Shown here: positions 17,174 through 26,447 of the stretch, in pieces
Layout of the letters: every line of letters starts with the position of its first letter
How positions within the stretch are numbered: the first letter of the stretch is position 1
NCBI GenBank assembly: GCA_900759385.1
Contig: CAAEUZ010000056.1
Coordinates: forward strand, 3,688-67,687
Direction of reading: 5' to 3'
DNA from: an uncultured Oscillospiraceae bacterium
Lineage (GTDB): Bacteria > Bacillota > Clostridia > Oscillospirales > Oscillospiraceae
DNA: 64,000 bases
Program-made: the position numbers and the translations under genes
The notes under the pieces: model-generated
The model's database searches: none
What the model saw: the letters and a program-made list of their open reading frames with translations, nothing else
Told to the model about the DNA's origin: nothing

Positions 17174-18931
17174 ATGTTAAAACTGATTAAGCGTTTACGC
17201 CGCAGCGACATCCTTATGGCGCTGCTCTGCTCGGTGCTGGTACTGGGCCAGATATACTTTGACCTGGAGCTGCCCGACTATATGAGCGACCTCACGGTCC
17301 TCATTGAAACCCCCGGCAGCACCATGTCGGACATCCTCTACACAGGTCTTGAGATGCTCGGCTGCACGCTGGCGAGCGCCGCGCTCTGCGTAATCTGCGG
17401 TTACCTGACCGCAAAGGTGGCGGCCGGCTTCGCGCTCACTGTGCGCGAGGCTGTCTTCAACAAGATCGCCGACTTCAGCCAGCACGAGATGATGAGCTTC
17501 TCCGTGCCCAGCCTCATCAACCGCACGACCAACGACATCACCCAGGTGCAGATGGTGATAGCCATGGGCCTGCAGCTCATCATAAAGGCGCCCATCATGG
17601 CGGTGTGGGCCGTCATCAAGATAATAGACAAGAGCTGGGAGCTCTCCGTCATCACGGCGGGCTTCATTGTGGCGCTGCTGATGGTAATGCTGATAGTAAT
17701 CTGCCTGGTGCTGCCGCGGTTCCGCCGCGTGCAGAAGCTCACCGACCGCATAAACCAGGTCGCGCACGAGAACCTGACCGGTATCAATGTGGTGCACGCA
17801 TATAACGCCGAGGACTACCAGAACAGCAAGTTTGAGGAGTCCAACTCCAGGCTGATGCGCACACAGCTCTTCAACCAGAGGACCTTCGCCTTCCTGATGC
17901 CCGTCGTCACCCTGGGCATGAACTCCCTCGCCCTGGTCATTTACTGGGTGGGCGCGGCGCTGGTAAACGCCGTTCCCGCGGCTGATACGGCGGCAAGGCT
18001 GGAGAGCTTCAGCAACATCGTCGTTTTCGGCACCTACGCCACCTATGTCGTCATGTCCATCATGATGCTGGTCATTATCATAATGCTCCTGCCCGCGGCC
18101 CAGGTCAGCGCGCAGCGCATAAACGAGGTGCTCGATTCGGATACCAGCATACACGAGGGCAGGAGGACCGATTCGCCGGAGACCGGCACCGTGGAGTTCA
18201 GGAACGTCTCCTTCCACTATCCTGACGGCGGCAATGTGCTGGAGAATATAAGCTTCAGGGCCGGGCGCGGCGAGACGGTGGCCTTCATCGGAGCCACCGG
18301 CGCGGGCAAGACAACGCTCGTGAGCCTTATCGCCCGCTTCTATGACGCCACCAGCGGCGAGGTGCTGGTGGACGGCGTGAACGTCAAGGACTACACCTTT
18401 GACGCGCTGTACGACCGCGTGGGCTATGTGACGCAGAAGGCCGTGCTGTTTTCCGGTGACCTGAAGAGCAACGTGCTCTTCGGCGAGAGCCGCGGCGGGC
18501 AGACGGACGAGGACGTCGGCAAGGCGCTGGACCTGGCCGAGGCGAGCGAATTCGTGAGCAAGCTGCCGCAGGGCATAGAAGCGCCCGTGGCCGAGGGCGG
18601 TACGAACTTCTCCGGCGGGCAGAAGCAGCGTGTGTCCATAGCCCGAGCCCTGGCGCGCGAGCCGGAAATCCTTGTGTTTGACGACTCCTTCTCCGCGCTG
18701 GACTACCGCACGGACGCCGAACTGCGCGCAGGGCTCAAGCGGGAACTGGGCGGCACGACGAAGATCATAGTCGCCCAGCGCATCGGTACCATCCGCAGCG
18801 CCGACAAGATAATCGTTCTAGATGACGGCAGGGCCGTCGGCATGGGCACGCACGACGAGCTCATGCGCACCTGCCCCGTCTATCAGGAAATAGCCCGTTC
18901 CCAGCTCTCGCAGGAAGAGCTGGGCGCGTAA
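17174..18931 (+). CDS. ABC exporter half-transporter, ATP-binding/permease, degenerate-site subunit
   Basis: Fused membrane domain (six helices, residues about 15-310) and ATPase domain (about 335-575). Walker A is GATGAGKT and the signature FSGGQKQR is normal, but Walker B reads ILVFDDSFSALD, with Asp where the catalytic Glu should be, and the H-loop His is replaced by Gln (IVAQRIGTI). These two changes mark the degenerate subunit of heterodimeric exporters such as TM287/288 and BmrCD. The partner gene starts 11 bases after the stop. Such pairs export drugs, peptides or lipids; the substrate here is unknown. Confidence 0.92.
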   Translation: MLKLIKRLRRSDILMALLCSVLVLGQIYFDLELPDYMSDLTVLIETPGSTMSDILYTGLEMLGCTLASAALCVICGYLTAKVAAGFALTVREAVFNKIADFSQHEMMSFSVPSLINRTTNDITQVQMVIAMGLQLIIKAPIMAVWAVIKIIDKSWELSVITAGFIVALLMVMLIVICLVLPRFRRVQKLTDRINQVAHENLTGINVVHAYNAEDYQNSKFEESNSRLMRTQLFNQRTFAFLMPVVTLGMNSLALVIYWVGAALVNAVPAADTAARLESFSNIVVFGTYATYVVMSIMMLVIIIMLLPAAQVSAQRINEVLDSDTSIHEGRRTDSPETGTVEFRNVSFHYPDGGNVLENISFRAGRGETVAFIGATGAGKTTLVSLIARFYDATSGEVLVDGVNVKDYTFDALYDRVGYVTQKAVLFSGDLKSNVLFGESRGGQTDEDVGKALDLAEASEFVSKLPQGIEAPVAEGGTNFSGGQKQRVSIARALAREPEILVFDDSFSALDYRTDAELRAGLKRELGGTTKIIVAQRIGTIRSADKIIVLDDGRAVGMGTHDELMRTCPVYQEIARSQLSQEELGA

Positions 18932-18942
18932 GGAGAGTTAAA

Positions 18943-20715
18943 ATGAGCAGGAAGAAAAAAAGACACTCCATTGCGGACATCCTCCGCGAGCTGCTGAGCT
19001 ATAACGGAAAGCTCAAGCTCCCTATTTTAATCTCACTGCTGTTTGCTGCGGCGGGCGCAGTCCTGACCATAATAGGGCCCGGCATGCTCAGCGACATCAC
19101 CGACATAATCTCCAACTCGCTGTTTGCGCAGATAGATCTCGCCGCCATAGGCGAGATTGGCGTCAAGCTGCTGATAATCTACCTTATCAGCGCCGTGCTG
19201 ACCTATGTTGAGCACTATATCATGGCCACCGTTACGCTGGAGCTCTCGCGGGACCTCCGCCGCGACCTCTCGCGCAAGATAAACGTGGTGCCTATGAGCT
19301 ACTTCAACACCGTGTCCTTCGGCGACATCCTCAGCCGTGTGACGAACGACGTGAGCACCCTGCAGCAGGCTCTGGCCAACAGCCTGCCCAGCATGATAAG
19401 CTCCGCCGCCCAGTTTGTGGGCTGCCTGATCATGATGTTCGTCACCGAGTGGCGCATGGCGCTCGCCGCCGTGGCCGTGACGGCAGTGGGCTTTGGCATT
19501 ATGGGCGTCGCCATGCTCCGCTCGCAGAAATACTTCACCGCCCGGCAGAAAAACCTCAGCAAGCTCAACGGGTACGTGGAGGAGATGTACTCCGGCCATG
19601 ACGTGGTGCGTATTTCCCGGGCAAATGACCAGATCAAGGGCACTTTCGGTGAGATGAACGACGAGCTCTACGACGCCGACTGGCGCAGCCAGTTCCTCTC
19701 CGGTATCATGCAGCCCCTTATGACGGTTATAGGCAACCTAGGCTACGTCGCCGTGTGCGTCATAGGCGCGGCGCTCGTCATGGACGGGCAGATAGGTTTT
19801 GGCGTCATCGTGGCCTTCATCATGTACGTGAGGCTCTTCACCTCCCCGCTGAGCACCCTGGCCCAGGGCATGACCCAGATGCAGACCGCGGCTGCGGCCG
19901 GCGGCCACATCTTCGACTTCCTCCACGCCGAGGAGCTGCCGGAAGAGAGCGGCAAGCGTCCCGCGCCTGAGCAGGTGAGGGGAGAGGTGGACTTTGAGCA
20001 CGTGCGCTTCAGCTACCCGAACAACCCCGGCAAGGTCATCATCAAGGACTTCTCCGCCCATGTGGAGCCCGGCCAGAAGGTCGCCATCGTAGGCCCCACC
20101 GGCGCGGGCAAGACCACGCTGGTCAACCTGCTGATGCGCTTCTATGAGGTGAATGGCGGCACCATAAAGATAGACGGCATACCCACGAGCGAGCTGGCCC
20201 GCGAGAGCGTGCACGACATGTTCAGCATGGTGCTCCAGGACACCTGGCTCTTTGAGGGCACCGTGCGTGATAACCTGGTGTACAACAAGACCGGCGTCAC
20301 CGACGAGCAGCTCAAGAAGGCCTGCCGTGCCTGCGGCATATACCACTTCATAGAGACGCTGCCCAAGGGCTTTGACACCGTGCTGGACGACTCCATTGCG
20401 GTCTCCGCCGGACAAAAGCAGCTGCTGACTATCGCCAGGGCCATGATACAGGATAACCCGATGCTGATCCTCGACGAGGCCACCAGCAGCGTGGATACCC
20501 GCACGGAACTCGTGACCCAGCAGGCCATGGACGCGCTGACCGCCAACCGGACCAGCTTTGTCATTGCACACCGCCTGAGCACTATCAGGAATGCCGACCT
20601 CATCCTGGTGCTCAAGGACGGCGACATCATAGAGCAGGGCACCCACGAGGAGCTCCTGGCCCACGGCGGCTTCTACTCCGAGCTCTATATGAGCCAGTTA
20701 GAAAAGAGCGCCTGA
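18943..20715 (+). CDS. ABC exporter half-transporter, ATP-binding/permease, catalytic subunit
   Basis: Partner of the preceding protein: six membrane helices (residues about 20-320), then an ATPase domain with Walker A GPTGAGKT, Walker B MLILDEATSSVD with the catalytic Glu intact, and H-loop VIAHRLSTI. Its signature reads VSAGQKQL instead of LSGGQ. In a heterodimer this altered signature faces the degenerate Walker motifs of the partner, so all weak elements fall in one site and the other site is canonical. AAGGAGAG precedes the ATG. It is the last gene of the operon and a strong terminator follows. Confidence 0.92.
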   Translation: MSRKKKRHSIADILRELLSYNGKLKLPILISLLFAAAGAVLTIIGPGMLSDITDIISNSLFAQIDLAAIGEIGVKLLIIYLISAVLTYVEHYIMATVTLELSRDLRRDLSRKINVVPMSYFNTVSFGDILSRVTNDVSTLQQALANSLPSMISSAAQFVGCLIMMFVTEWRMALAAVAVTAVGFGIMGVAMLRSQKYFTARQKNLSKLNGYVEEMYSGHDVVRISRANDQIKGTFGEMNDELYDADWRSQFLSGIMQPLMTVIGNLGYVAVCVIGAALVMDGQIGFGVIVAFIMYVRLFTSPLSTLAQGMTQMQTAAAAGGHIFDFLHAEELPEESGKRPAPEQVRGEVDFEHVRFSYPNNPGKVIIKDFSAHVEPGQKVAIVGPTGAGKTTLVNLLMRFYEVNGGTIKIDGIPTSELARESVHDMFSMVLQDTWLFEGTVRDNLVYNKTGVTDEQLKKACRACGIYHFIETLPKGFDTVLDDSIAVSAGQKQLLTIARAMIQDNPMLILDEATSSVDTRTELVTQQAMDALTANRTSFVIAHRLSTIRNADLILVLKDGDIIEQGTHEELLAHGGFYSELYMSQLEKSA

Positions 20716-20737
20716 ACCGGGCGCAGATAATAAAGAT

Positions 20738-20770
20738 ATCCCCCGGCGGTGAATCCGCCGGGGGATTATT
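20738..20770. terminator. Bidirectional terminator
   Basis: ATCCCCCGGCGG (20738-20749) pairs with CCGCCGGGGGAT (20755-20766) around TGAAT, followed by TATTTT. It separates the convergent exporter operon and the sugar catabolic operon. Confidence 0.8.
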
Positions 20771-20771
20771 T

Positions 20772-21920
20772 TCAGTTGAGCCGCACCCAGGCGGAGTCGT
20801 TGTCGCCGGACTCTATCACAGCGTGGATAAAACGCACGCCCTCCAGGCCGTCGGCCACGGTCTGGAAGTCCAGGTCGTCCTCCGTCGGCGTCTGGCCGTC
20901 CTTGAGCTTGAGTATGGTGGAAACGACGTTGCGGTAGATGTTGGCGAAGGCGCAGTAAAAGCCCTCCGGATGCCCGGCCGGGATGCGCGAGCCGGCGCTG
21001 GCGGGCACGTCCAGGTATGCGCTGCCGCGCGAGAGAATACGCGGCGCCTCGCCGTGCCTGGTGTAACGCACGTAGTCGGGGTAGTGCTGTTCCCACTCCA
21101 GCGCGCCCTTGGTGCCGTATATGCCCACCTTCAGGCCGTTGAGCTTGCCGGCGGCGACCTGGCTGCACCAGTATCCGCCGTGGACGCCGTTTTCGTACTC
21201 GACGAGGATATTGTCGTTGTAGTCCAGGCGCTTGCCGTAACGGTCCACGGTGGCGCACAGGCGCCTGATCTTAAGGCCGGTTATGTAGTGGACTATGTTC
21301 TCCATATGCGTGCCTATGTCGCCGACGCTGTTGGCGATGCCCGTGAATTTCGGGTCGGTGCGCCATATGCCGGAGTTGGTGTCCTCCTCACGGGAGAGCT
21401 CGTCCAGCAGCCAGTCCTGGACATACTCCGCGTTGACGGACACTATGTCGCCGATATCGCCGCGGGCCACCATCTGGCGCATCACCTTGACCATGTTGTA
21501 GCCGGTGTAGGTGTACGTGACGGCGAAGACGAGCGAGCGCTCCCTGGCCAGGGCGCAGAGCTCCTCGGCCTGCGCTACCTCGAGGCAGAGCGGCTTTTCG
21601 CAGACCACGTTTATGCCCGCCAGCAGGAATTCGCGGCAGACCTCGTAGTGTATATGGTTGGGCGTGCAGACGGAGACGAAGTCTATTTTGCCCTCGCCCC
21701 GGGCGGCCTCGGCCCTGGCCATCTCACGCCAGTCCGTGAAGAGGCGCTCCGGCTCTATGCCGAACATCTCGCCGCAGGCGTTATTCTTGTCCTCATGGCG
21801 GGAGAAGCAGCCGCTGACCAGCTTCACCCTGGGGTCAAGCTGCAGGGCGCTGCGGTGAACATTGCCGATAAAGCTGTTCAGGTCTCCGCCCACCATGCCG
21901 CATGTAAGCCTTTTTGTCAT
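20772..21920 (-). CDS. Gfo/Idh/MocA-family oxidoreductase
   Basis: NAD(P)-dependent sugar or polyol dehydrogenase of the glucose-fructose oxidoreductase/inositol dehydrogenase family. The N-terminal Rossmann half includes the CEKPLCL motif (near residue 110) with the lysine typical of this family. The C-terminal alpha/beta half carries the DIGTHMENIVHYITGLK stretch that supplies the substrate-binding His. It has 382 residues, the usual length. It is the last gene of a seven-gene minus-strand operon and overlaps the stop of the upstream isomerase gene by ATGA, so the two are translationally coupled. With a zinc dehydrogenase and two epimerase-like proteins it suggests oxidation-isomerisation of a sugar or inositol-like polyol; the exact substrate is not visible. 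Confidence 0.9.
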   Translation of the reverse strand: MTKRLTCGMVGGDLNSFIGNVHRSALQLDPRVKLVSGCFSRHEDKNNACGEMFGIEPERLFTDWREMARAEAARGEGKIDFVSVCTPNHIHYEVCREFLLAGINVVCEKPLCLEVAQAEELCALARERSLVFAVTYTYTGYNMVKVMRQMVARGDIGDIVSVNAEYVQDWLLDELSREEDTNSGIWRTDPKFTGIANSVGDIGTHMENIVHYITGLKIRRLCATVDRYGKRLDYNDNILVEYENGVHGGYWCSQVAAGKLNGLKVGIYGTKGALEWEQHYPDYVRYTRHGEAPRILSRGSAYLDVPASAGSRIPAGHPEGFYCAFANIYRNVVSTILKLKDGQTPTEDDLDFQTVADGLEGVRFIHAVIESGDNDSAWVRLN

Positions 21921-22789
21921 CCCTTGCTCATATCCCTTCCCGGCTCAGCGCCGCTGATACTGGCCTCAATGCACTTCATGTAGTCTATGGCCTGCCTGGC
22001 ATAGAAGTCCATCAGCTCAGACTGGGTGGCCATGTCCCCGGATTCATAGGGGTTGGCAAGCCTGGGCATGAACTCCATGGTGATGGAGCCCTGGTAGCCG
22101 ATATCCCGCAGCGTGCGCATGGCCGCCTTGAAATCCGTGGAACCGAGCCCGGCCGCTTCGCGCGTGTTGTCCGCTATGTGGACGTGGACGAGCTCCTCGG
22201 AGACCATGCGCAGGCTGTCCGGTATGCTGCGCTCCTCCAGGCTCATGTGGAAGAGGTCGGCCATGATCTTGACTGCGGGGTGGTTTATCTCCCGCACCAG
22301 GCGCAGGGCCTTCTCCAGAGTGTTCGCCAGATAGGTCTCGTAGCGGTTTATGGCCTCTATGGCCAGGATAACGCCCTTGTTCTGCGCGTAATCCGCCGCC
22401 CGTGTGATGTTCTGCGCGGTGCACTCCCACAGCTCCTCAAAGCTGCGGCCTTCCGGCGGGCTGACGCGGCCGACGGGGGAGGGCACCACTATCATGAGCG
22501 GGGCCCCGACCTTTACCGCCAGGTCAACGCTGTCCATCACGTAGTGCACGGCTGCGTCGGCCGCCTCGCCCCGGGGCGCGGTGAGGTCGCGGTTCTCGGG
22601 GAAGATACCGCACAGTGAGGTGCAGCTGATGCCATAGCGCGCCATGAGGGCGCGCAGGTGCCGGGCGTCCAGCGTGGCCGGTTCGGCCGCAAACTCTATG
22701 CCGTCGTACCCGTATTTCTGCAGGCGCTGGAAGCTGTATTCCATGTCCTCATTGCCCACTATCCACTGGGTCATGCTGTACTTGTACAT
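21917..22789 (-). CDS. Sugar phosphate isomerase/epimerase (AP_endonuc_2 TIM barrel)
   Basis: TIM-barrel isomerase of the xylose-isomerase-like superfamily, probably acting on a keto-sugar or polyol intermediate. The ATG at 22789 is chosen because AAAGGAG lies shortly before it. Typical features are YGYDGIEFAAEP in strand/helix 2, an EAINRYETYLANT stretch with a metal-binding Glu near residue 149, HMSLEE near 184, HVHIADNTREAAG near 210-222 and the late Glu in ITMEFMPR near 245. It is a clear paralogue of the protein at 27499-28326 in the same operon (shared SLCGIF / SLCAVF and RYET motifs). The two may catalyse successive steps. Confidence 0.88.
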   Translation of the reverse strand: MYKYSMTQWIVGNEDMEYSFQRLQKYGYDGIEFAAEPATLDARHLRALMARYGISCTSLCGIFPENRDLTAPRGEAADAAVHYVMDSVDLAVKVGAPLMIVVPSPVGRVSPPEGRSFEELWECTAQNITRAADYAQNKGVILAIEAINRYETYLANTLEKALRLVREINHPAVKIMADLFHMSLEERSIPDSLRMVSEELVHVHIADNTREAAGLGSTDFKAAMRTLRDIGYQGSITMEFMPRLANPYESGDMATQSELMDFYARQAIDYMKCIEASISGAEPGRDMSKG

Positions 22790-22809
22790 GCCTAAACTCC
22801 TTTCGCGGT

Positions 22810-23835
22810 TCAATCCGGATAGAGGATGACTTCCAGCGCCTCGCCGGAGCGCATGGCCTCCAGGCCCTCGCCGAAGCGGGAGAGAGGCAGGCGGTGGGTT
22901 ATCATCTTCTCCACGGGGATTACCCCGGAGCTGAGCATCTTGACAGTGGGCGTCATCGAGAAGCGGCCGTTGTAGTTGCCAATTACAGTGAGACCGTTCT
23001 TCATTATATCAGTCTCACATATCTCCTGTCTAGCGTGTTCGTTAAGGCCGATGAGTACGATGCGGCCGCCGCGGCGGGTGTTGGCGATGGCGTCGCCGAT
23101 GAGCGTGCCCACGGCGTCAACGCATATGTCCGCTCCCAGCCCGCCGGTGAGCTCCATCACCCGGGCGTGCAGGTCTTCAGTCATGGGGTTGATGACGGCG
23201 TCCGCGCCGCAGTCCAGCGCGTATCCGGCGCGCAGCCCGGAGGGCTCGGAGACGATGACCTTGCCGGCGCCGTTGCTCTTGAGCAGCATGGCGTAGTAGA
23301 GCCCGATGGGGCCGCCGCCGAGGATGAGGGCGTTATCACCGGGCAGGGCGCGCACCTGGTCCATGGCGCCCATGACGCAGTTGACCGGCTCGCAGAACAC
23401 GGCCAGGTCGCGCGGCATATCACGGGGGATCTTGGTGAGCGCGCTGTCCGGCGCCACAAAGTACCGGGCGAATATGCCGTCTATGGTCACGCCCATGATC
23501 TCCTCGTTCATGCAGAGGTTGGGCCAGCCTATGCGGCAGTACTCACAGTGGCCGCAGTATATGTTGGGTATGAGCACGACACGGTCGCCGGGGGCCAGAC
23601 CCTTGACGGCGCTGCCGGTCTCCAGCACGGTGCCCACGCACTCGTGGCCGAGGATTATGCCCTTGGTGCCGGCAAAGCCGGGGGGATCGCTCAGCACGTG
23701 CACGTCGGTGCCGCAGATGCTGCAGGCCTCGACCTCTACCAGCACGTCGCCGGGGTTCCTGACCTCCGGCACAGGGCGTTTTTCAAAGCCCCACTTGCCG
23801 ATGTCCTGAAATATTACGGCATCCATTTCTTTCAT
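22810..23835 (-). CDS. Zinc-dependent medium-chain alcohol/polyol dehydrogenase
   Basis: MDR-superfamily dehydrogenase related to sorbitol and threonine dehydrogenases. The catalytic zinc ligands fit CSICGTDVH (Cys near 38) and GHECVGTVLETG (His-Glu near 63-64), and the structural zinc motif CGHCEYCRIGWPNLC is complete. The NAD-binding glycine motif reads LGGGPIGLYYAM near residue 172. With 341 residues it is of normal size. AAGGAGG precedes the ATG. It sits between the isomerase and the importer permease and most likely oxidises the imported polyol or a keto-derivative. Confidence 0.92.
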   Translation of the reverse strand: MKEMDAVIFQDIGKWGFEKRPVPEVRNPGDVLVEVEACSICGTDVHVLSDPPGFAGTKGIILGHECVGTVLETGSAVKGLAPGDRVVLIPNIYCGHCEYCRIGWPNLCMNEEIMGVTIDGIFARYFVAPDSALTKIPRDMPRDLAVFCEPVNCVMGAMDQVRALPGDNALILGGGPIGLYYAMLLKSNGAGKVIVSEPSGLRAGYALDCGADAVINPMTEDLHARVMELTGGLGADICVDAVGTLIGDAIANTRRGGRIVLIGLNEHARQEICETDIMKNGLTVIGNYNGRFSMTPTVKMLSSGVIPVEKMITHRLPLSRFGEGLEAMRSGEALEVILYPD

Positions 23836-23865
23836 TTGTATTTTCCTCCTTACCTTTGAGGGATT

Positions 23866-24816
23866 TCAGGCGCTCTTGCTGCCCTTGGTATCTATGATAA
23901 CCGCCACGACGATAATTACGCCCTTTATGACCTTCTGCCAGTATGTCGATACGCCGATCATCGTGAGGCCGACAGTCAGCACGCCAATGATGAGCACGCC
24001 GAGGACGACGCCCCAGAGCTTGCCGCGCCCGCCGGACATGCTGGTACCGCCGAGCACGACGGCCGTGATGACGTCCATCTCCGAGCCGTCACCCGCAGAG
24101 GGGAGACCGCCGCCCAGGCGCCCGGCCAGGACGATGGCGGCAAAGCCGTTGAGGAAACCGGCGATGGTGAAGACGATGATCTTGATGCGGTCGGCGTTGA
24201 TTCCGGACCACTTGGCGGCCTGGGCGTTGCCGCCGCAGGCGTATATATGCCGTCCGAAGCGGGTCTTGTACATCATGAACCAGCCCAGCGCCAGCACTAT
24301 CAGCATGAAGATGATGGGCAGGGGGATGACGCCCGCAATGTAGCCGGAACCAAGTAAAGTGAAGCTCGGGTCCGTCACGCCGATGGGCGTGCCCTTGGTG
24401 ATGATATAGGCAAAGCCGCTGCACACGCTCATCATGGCGAGCGTGGTGATGAAGGCCGGGATTTTGAACTTGGCAGTGATGACGCCGTTTACGAGGCCAA
24501 TCAGGGTGCCCATGCCCAGCGCGGCGACGATTGCCAGCGCCGCGCTCTCTGTCGCCCTGAAGATGAGCGCGCTCACCACGCCTATGAAGGCGTACATGGC
24601 GCCGACGGAGAGGTCTATATCACCCAGCAGGATGATCATGAACATACCCATGGCCGAGATGCCGGTGACGGACACCTGGCGCAGTATGCTTATGGCGTTG
24701 CTGAAGCGGAAGAACCTGTCCGAGAGCAGGGTGAACAGCACTATCTCCAGCAGCAGTATTATCAGCAGCGAGAGCTGCCGGACTCTTTCAATATTCTTAG
24801 ACTTGTTCAGTTCCAT
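23866..24816 (-). CDS. Ribose-type sugar ABC transporter permease
   Basis: Membrane subunit of a carbohydrate importer of the RbsC/XylH/IatP family (BPD_transp_2). About nine hydrophobic segments over 316 residues, with family landmarks GDIDLSVGAMYAF near residue 66, GLVNGVITAKFKIPAFITTLAMM near 105-128 and GGTSMSGGRGKLWG near 254-267. It lies just after the ATPase gene and is preceded by GAGGT. The substrate is a monosaccharide or polyol by family; the neighbouring dehydrogenases agree. Confidence 0.93.
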   Translation of the reverse strand: MELNKSKNIERVRQLSLLIILLLEIVLFTLLSDRFFRFSNAISILRQVSVTGISAMGMFMIILLGDIDLSVGAMYAFIGVVSALIFRATESAALAIVAALGMGTLIGLVNGVITAKFKIPAFITTLAMMSVCSGFAYIITKGTPIGVTDPSFTLLGSGYIAGVIPLPIIFMLIVLALGWFMMYKTRFGRHIYACGGNAQAAKWSGINADRIKIIVFTIAGFLNGFAAIVLAGRLGGGLPSAGDGSEMDVITAVVLGGTSMSGGRGKLWGVVLGVLIIGVLTVGLTMIGVSTYWQKVIKGVIIVVAVIIDTKGSKSA

Positions 24817-24825
24817 GTTCGTACC

Positions 24826-26322
24826 TCAATTAAGCGCAGCGTAAAGTATTTTTTCCTCGTCCAGCTCGGATACCGGCTTGTCCAGCGTGAAAACCCCGTC
24901 GTGCATGACGGCGACGCGCTGGCTCACGCGCAGGATCTCGGGCAGGTCGGAGGATATCATGATTATGCACTTGCCCTCGGCGGCGAGGGAGCGCATGATC
25001 TCGTAAATTTCGGATTTGGCCTTGACGTCCACGCCGCGCGTGGGTTCGTCAAGTATGATAACGTCAAGGTCCATGGAGATCCACTTGGCGATCACTATCT
25101 TCTGCTGGTTGCCGCCGCTCAGGCGCTCGACGACCTGATGCCGCCCGGTGGTGGCGATGGAGAGCTTCTTGATGTATTCGTCCGTCAGCTCCTCCTCGCG
25201 GCGCGCAGTGGGCAGGACGTACGGCATCTCTCCCAGCTTCACCAGGGTGAGGTTGTCCTGCACGTCGTGCTTGACGACGAGGCCGTACTCCTTGCGGTCC
25301 TCCGGTATCATACCTATGCGGTTTTTGATGGCGTCGGAGGGTGAGCGGAGTTTTATCTCCTGCCCGTCCTTTATTATTTTTCCCGTATCGCTGGGGTCAA
25401 CCCCGAAGAGCACCCTGGCAAATTCCGTGCGCCCGGCTCCAACCAGGCCGAAAATGCCCACGATTTCTCCCTTGTACGCGACAAAGTCCACCGGATTGCT
25501 GTATTTGCTGGTCCTGATGCCGCGCACTTCGATGGCCGCCTCGGCCGCAGCGCCGGCCCTCCCCGGCGTGGCCTTGTCGGCTATCTCCCGCCCTGTCATG
25601 AGCTTTATAAGCTCGGCCTCGTGCACGTCCTTGACGGGCAGAGTGGCCACCTTGCAGCCGTCGCGGAAGACGGTGATGCGGTCGCCGATCTCAAAGATCT
25701 CCTCCATGCGGTGCGAGATGTACACTATGCTTATGCCCTGGCTCTTGAGCTCCTTTATGAGGCGGAAGAGCGTCTGAACCTCGCGCTCGGACAGGCTGGA
25801 GGTGGGCTCGTCGAGGATGATTATGCGGCCGTTGTGGGAGAGGCACTTGGCTATCTCCACACCCTGCTTCTCCGCCGTGGTGAGGCGGCCAACCTCCGTG
25901 GTGACGGGGATGTCGAGGCCTACCTTCCTGAGCATCTCCTGCGCGGTGCCGTTCATGGCCCGGTAGTCTATCACGCCGTTCTTTACAGGCTCAAAGCCGA
26001 TGGATATGTTCTCGGATATGCTCATGTTGGGCATAAGGTTGAATTCCTGGAACACCATGCTTATGCCCAGTGACAGCGCCGCTTTTGGGTCCTCGATAAC
26101 TGTTTTCTGCAGGGCGCCGTTCTCGTCCGCCAGGTATATATCTCCGCCGCTGGGCTTGTAGACGCCGGTCAATATTTTCATAAGCGTGGATTTTCCGGCA
26201 CCGTTTTCGCCCATAAGCACATGTACCTCTCCACGGCGGAGCTCAAAATCTACCCCGTTGAGCACCGTCACTCCCGAAAAGGATTTGGAAATCCCGGACA
26301 TTTTCAATATGGTGTTTTCCAT
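24826..26322 (-). CDS. Ribose-type sugar ABC transporter ATP-binding protein (two ATPase domains)
   Basis: RbsA/MglA-type ATPase with two tandem nucleotide-binding domains. Domain 1 has Walker A GENGAGKST near residue 40 and signature LTTAEKQ; domain 2 (from about residue 255) has the usual degenerate Walker A (GLVGAGRTE), signature LSGGNQQK and Walker B VIILDEPTRGVD. The start is ATG 26322, after CAGGAGA; the open frame goes further back without a ribosome site. Its 498 residues are normal. A 125-base gap with a hairpin separates it from the binding-protein gene. Confidence 0.93.
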   Translation of the reverse strand: MENTILKMSGISKSFSGVTVLNGVDFELRRGEVHVLMGENGAGKSTLMKILTGVYKPSGGDIYLADENGALQKTVIEDPKAALSLGISMVFQEFNLMPNMSISENISIGFEPVKNGVIDYRAMNGTAQEMLRKVGLDIPVTTEVGRLTTAEKQGVEIAKCLSHNGRIIILDEPTSSLSEREVQTLFRLIKELKSQGISIVYISHRMEEIFEIGDRITVFRDGCKVATLPVKDVHEAELIKLMTGREIADKATPGRAGAAAEAAIEVRGIRTSKYSNPVDFVAYKGEIVGIFGLVGAGRTEFARVLFGVDPSDTGKIIKDGQEIKLRSPSDAIKNRIGMIPEDRKEYGLVVKHDVQDNLTLVKLGEMPYVLPTARREEELTDEYIKKLSIATTGRHQVVERLSGGNQQKIVIAKWISMDLDVIILDEPTRGVDVKAKSEIYEIMRSLAAEGKCIIMISSDLPEILRVSQRVAVMHDGVFTLDKPVSELDEEKILYAALN

Positions 26323-26342
26323 GCTCAATCTCCTGTTAAAAA

Positions 26343-26417
26343 GAGCCCGCCGTGCCAAATGAGATTAAGGCGTCGGCTGAAGCAGCGAGCTGTGCTCCCA
26401 TTGCTCATGGCGGGCTC
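26343..26417 (-). terminator. Intercistronic hairpin after the sugar binding-protein gene
   Basis: On the minus strand GAGCCCGCC (26417-26409) pairs with GGCGGGCTC (26351-26343), which is followed by TTTTT. The loop is about 57 bases and contains smaller possible stems. As a partial terminator it would leave the downstream ATPase and permease genes less expressed than the binding protein. Confidence 0.6.
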
Positions 26418-26447
26418 ATATACTGTTGTCTGTCTGCGTCAGGCGTC

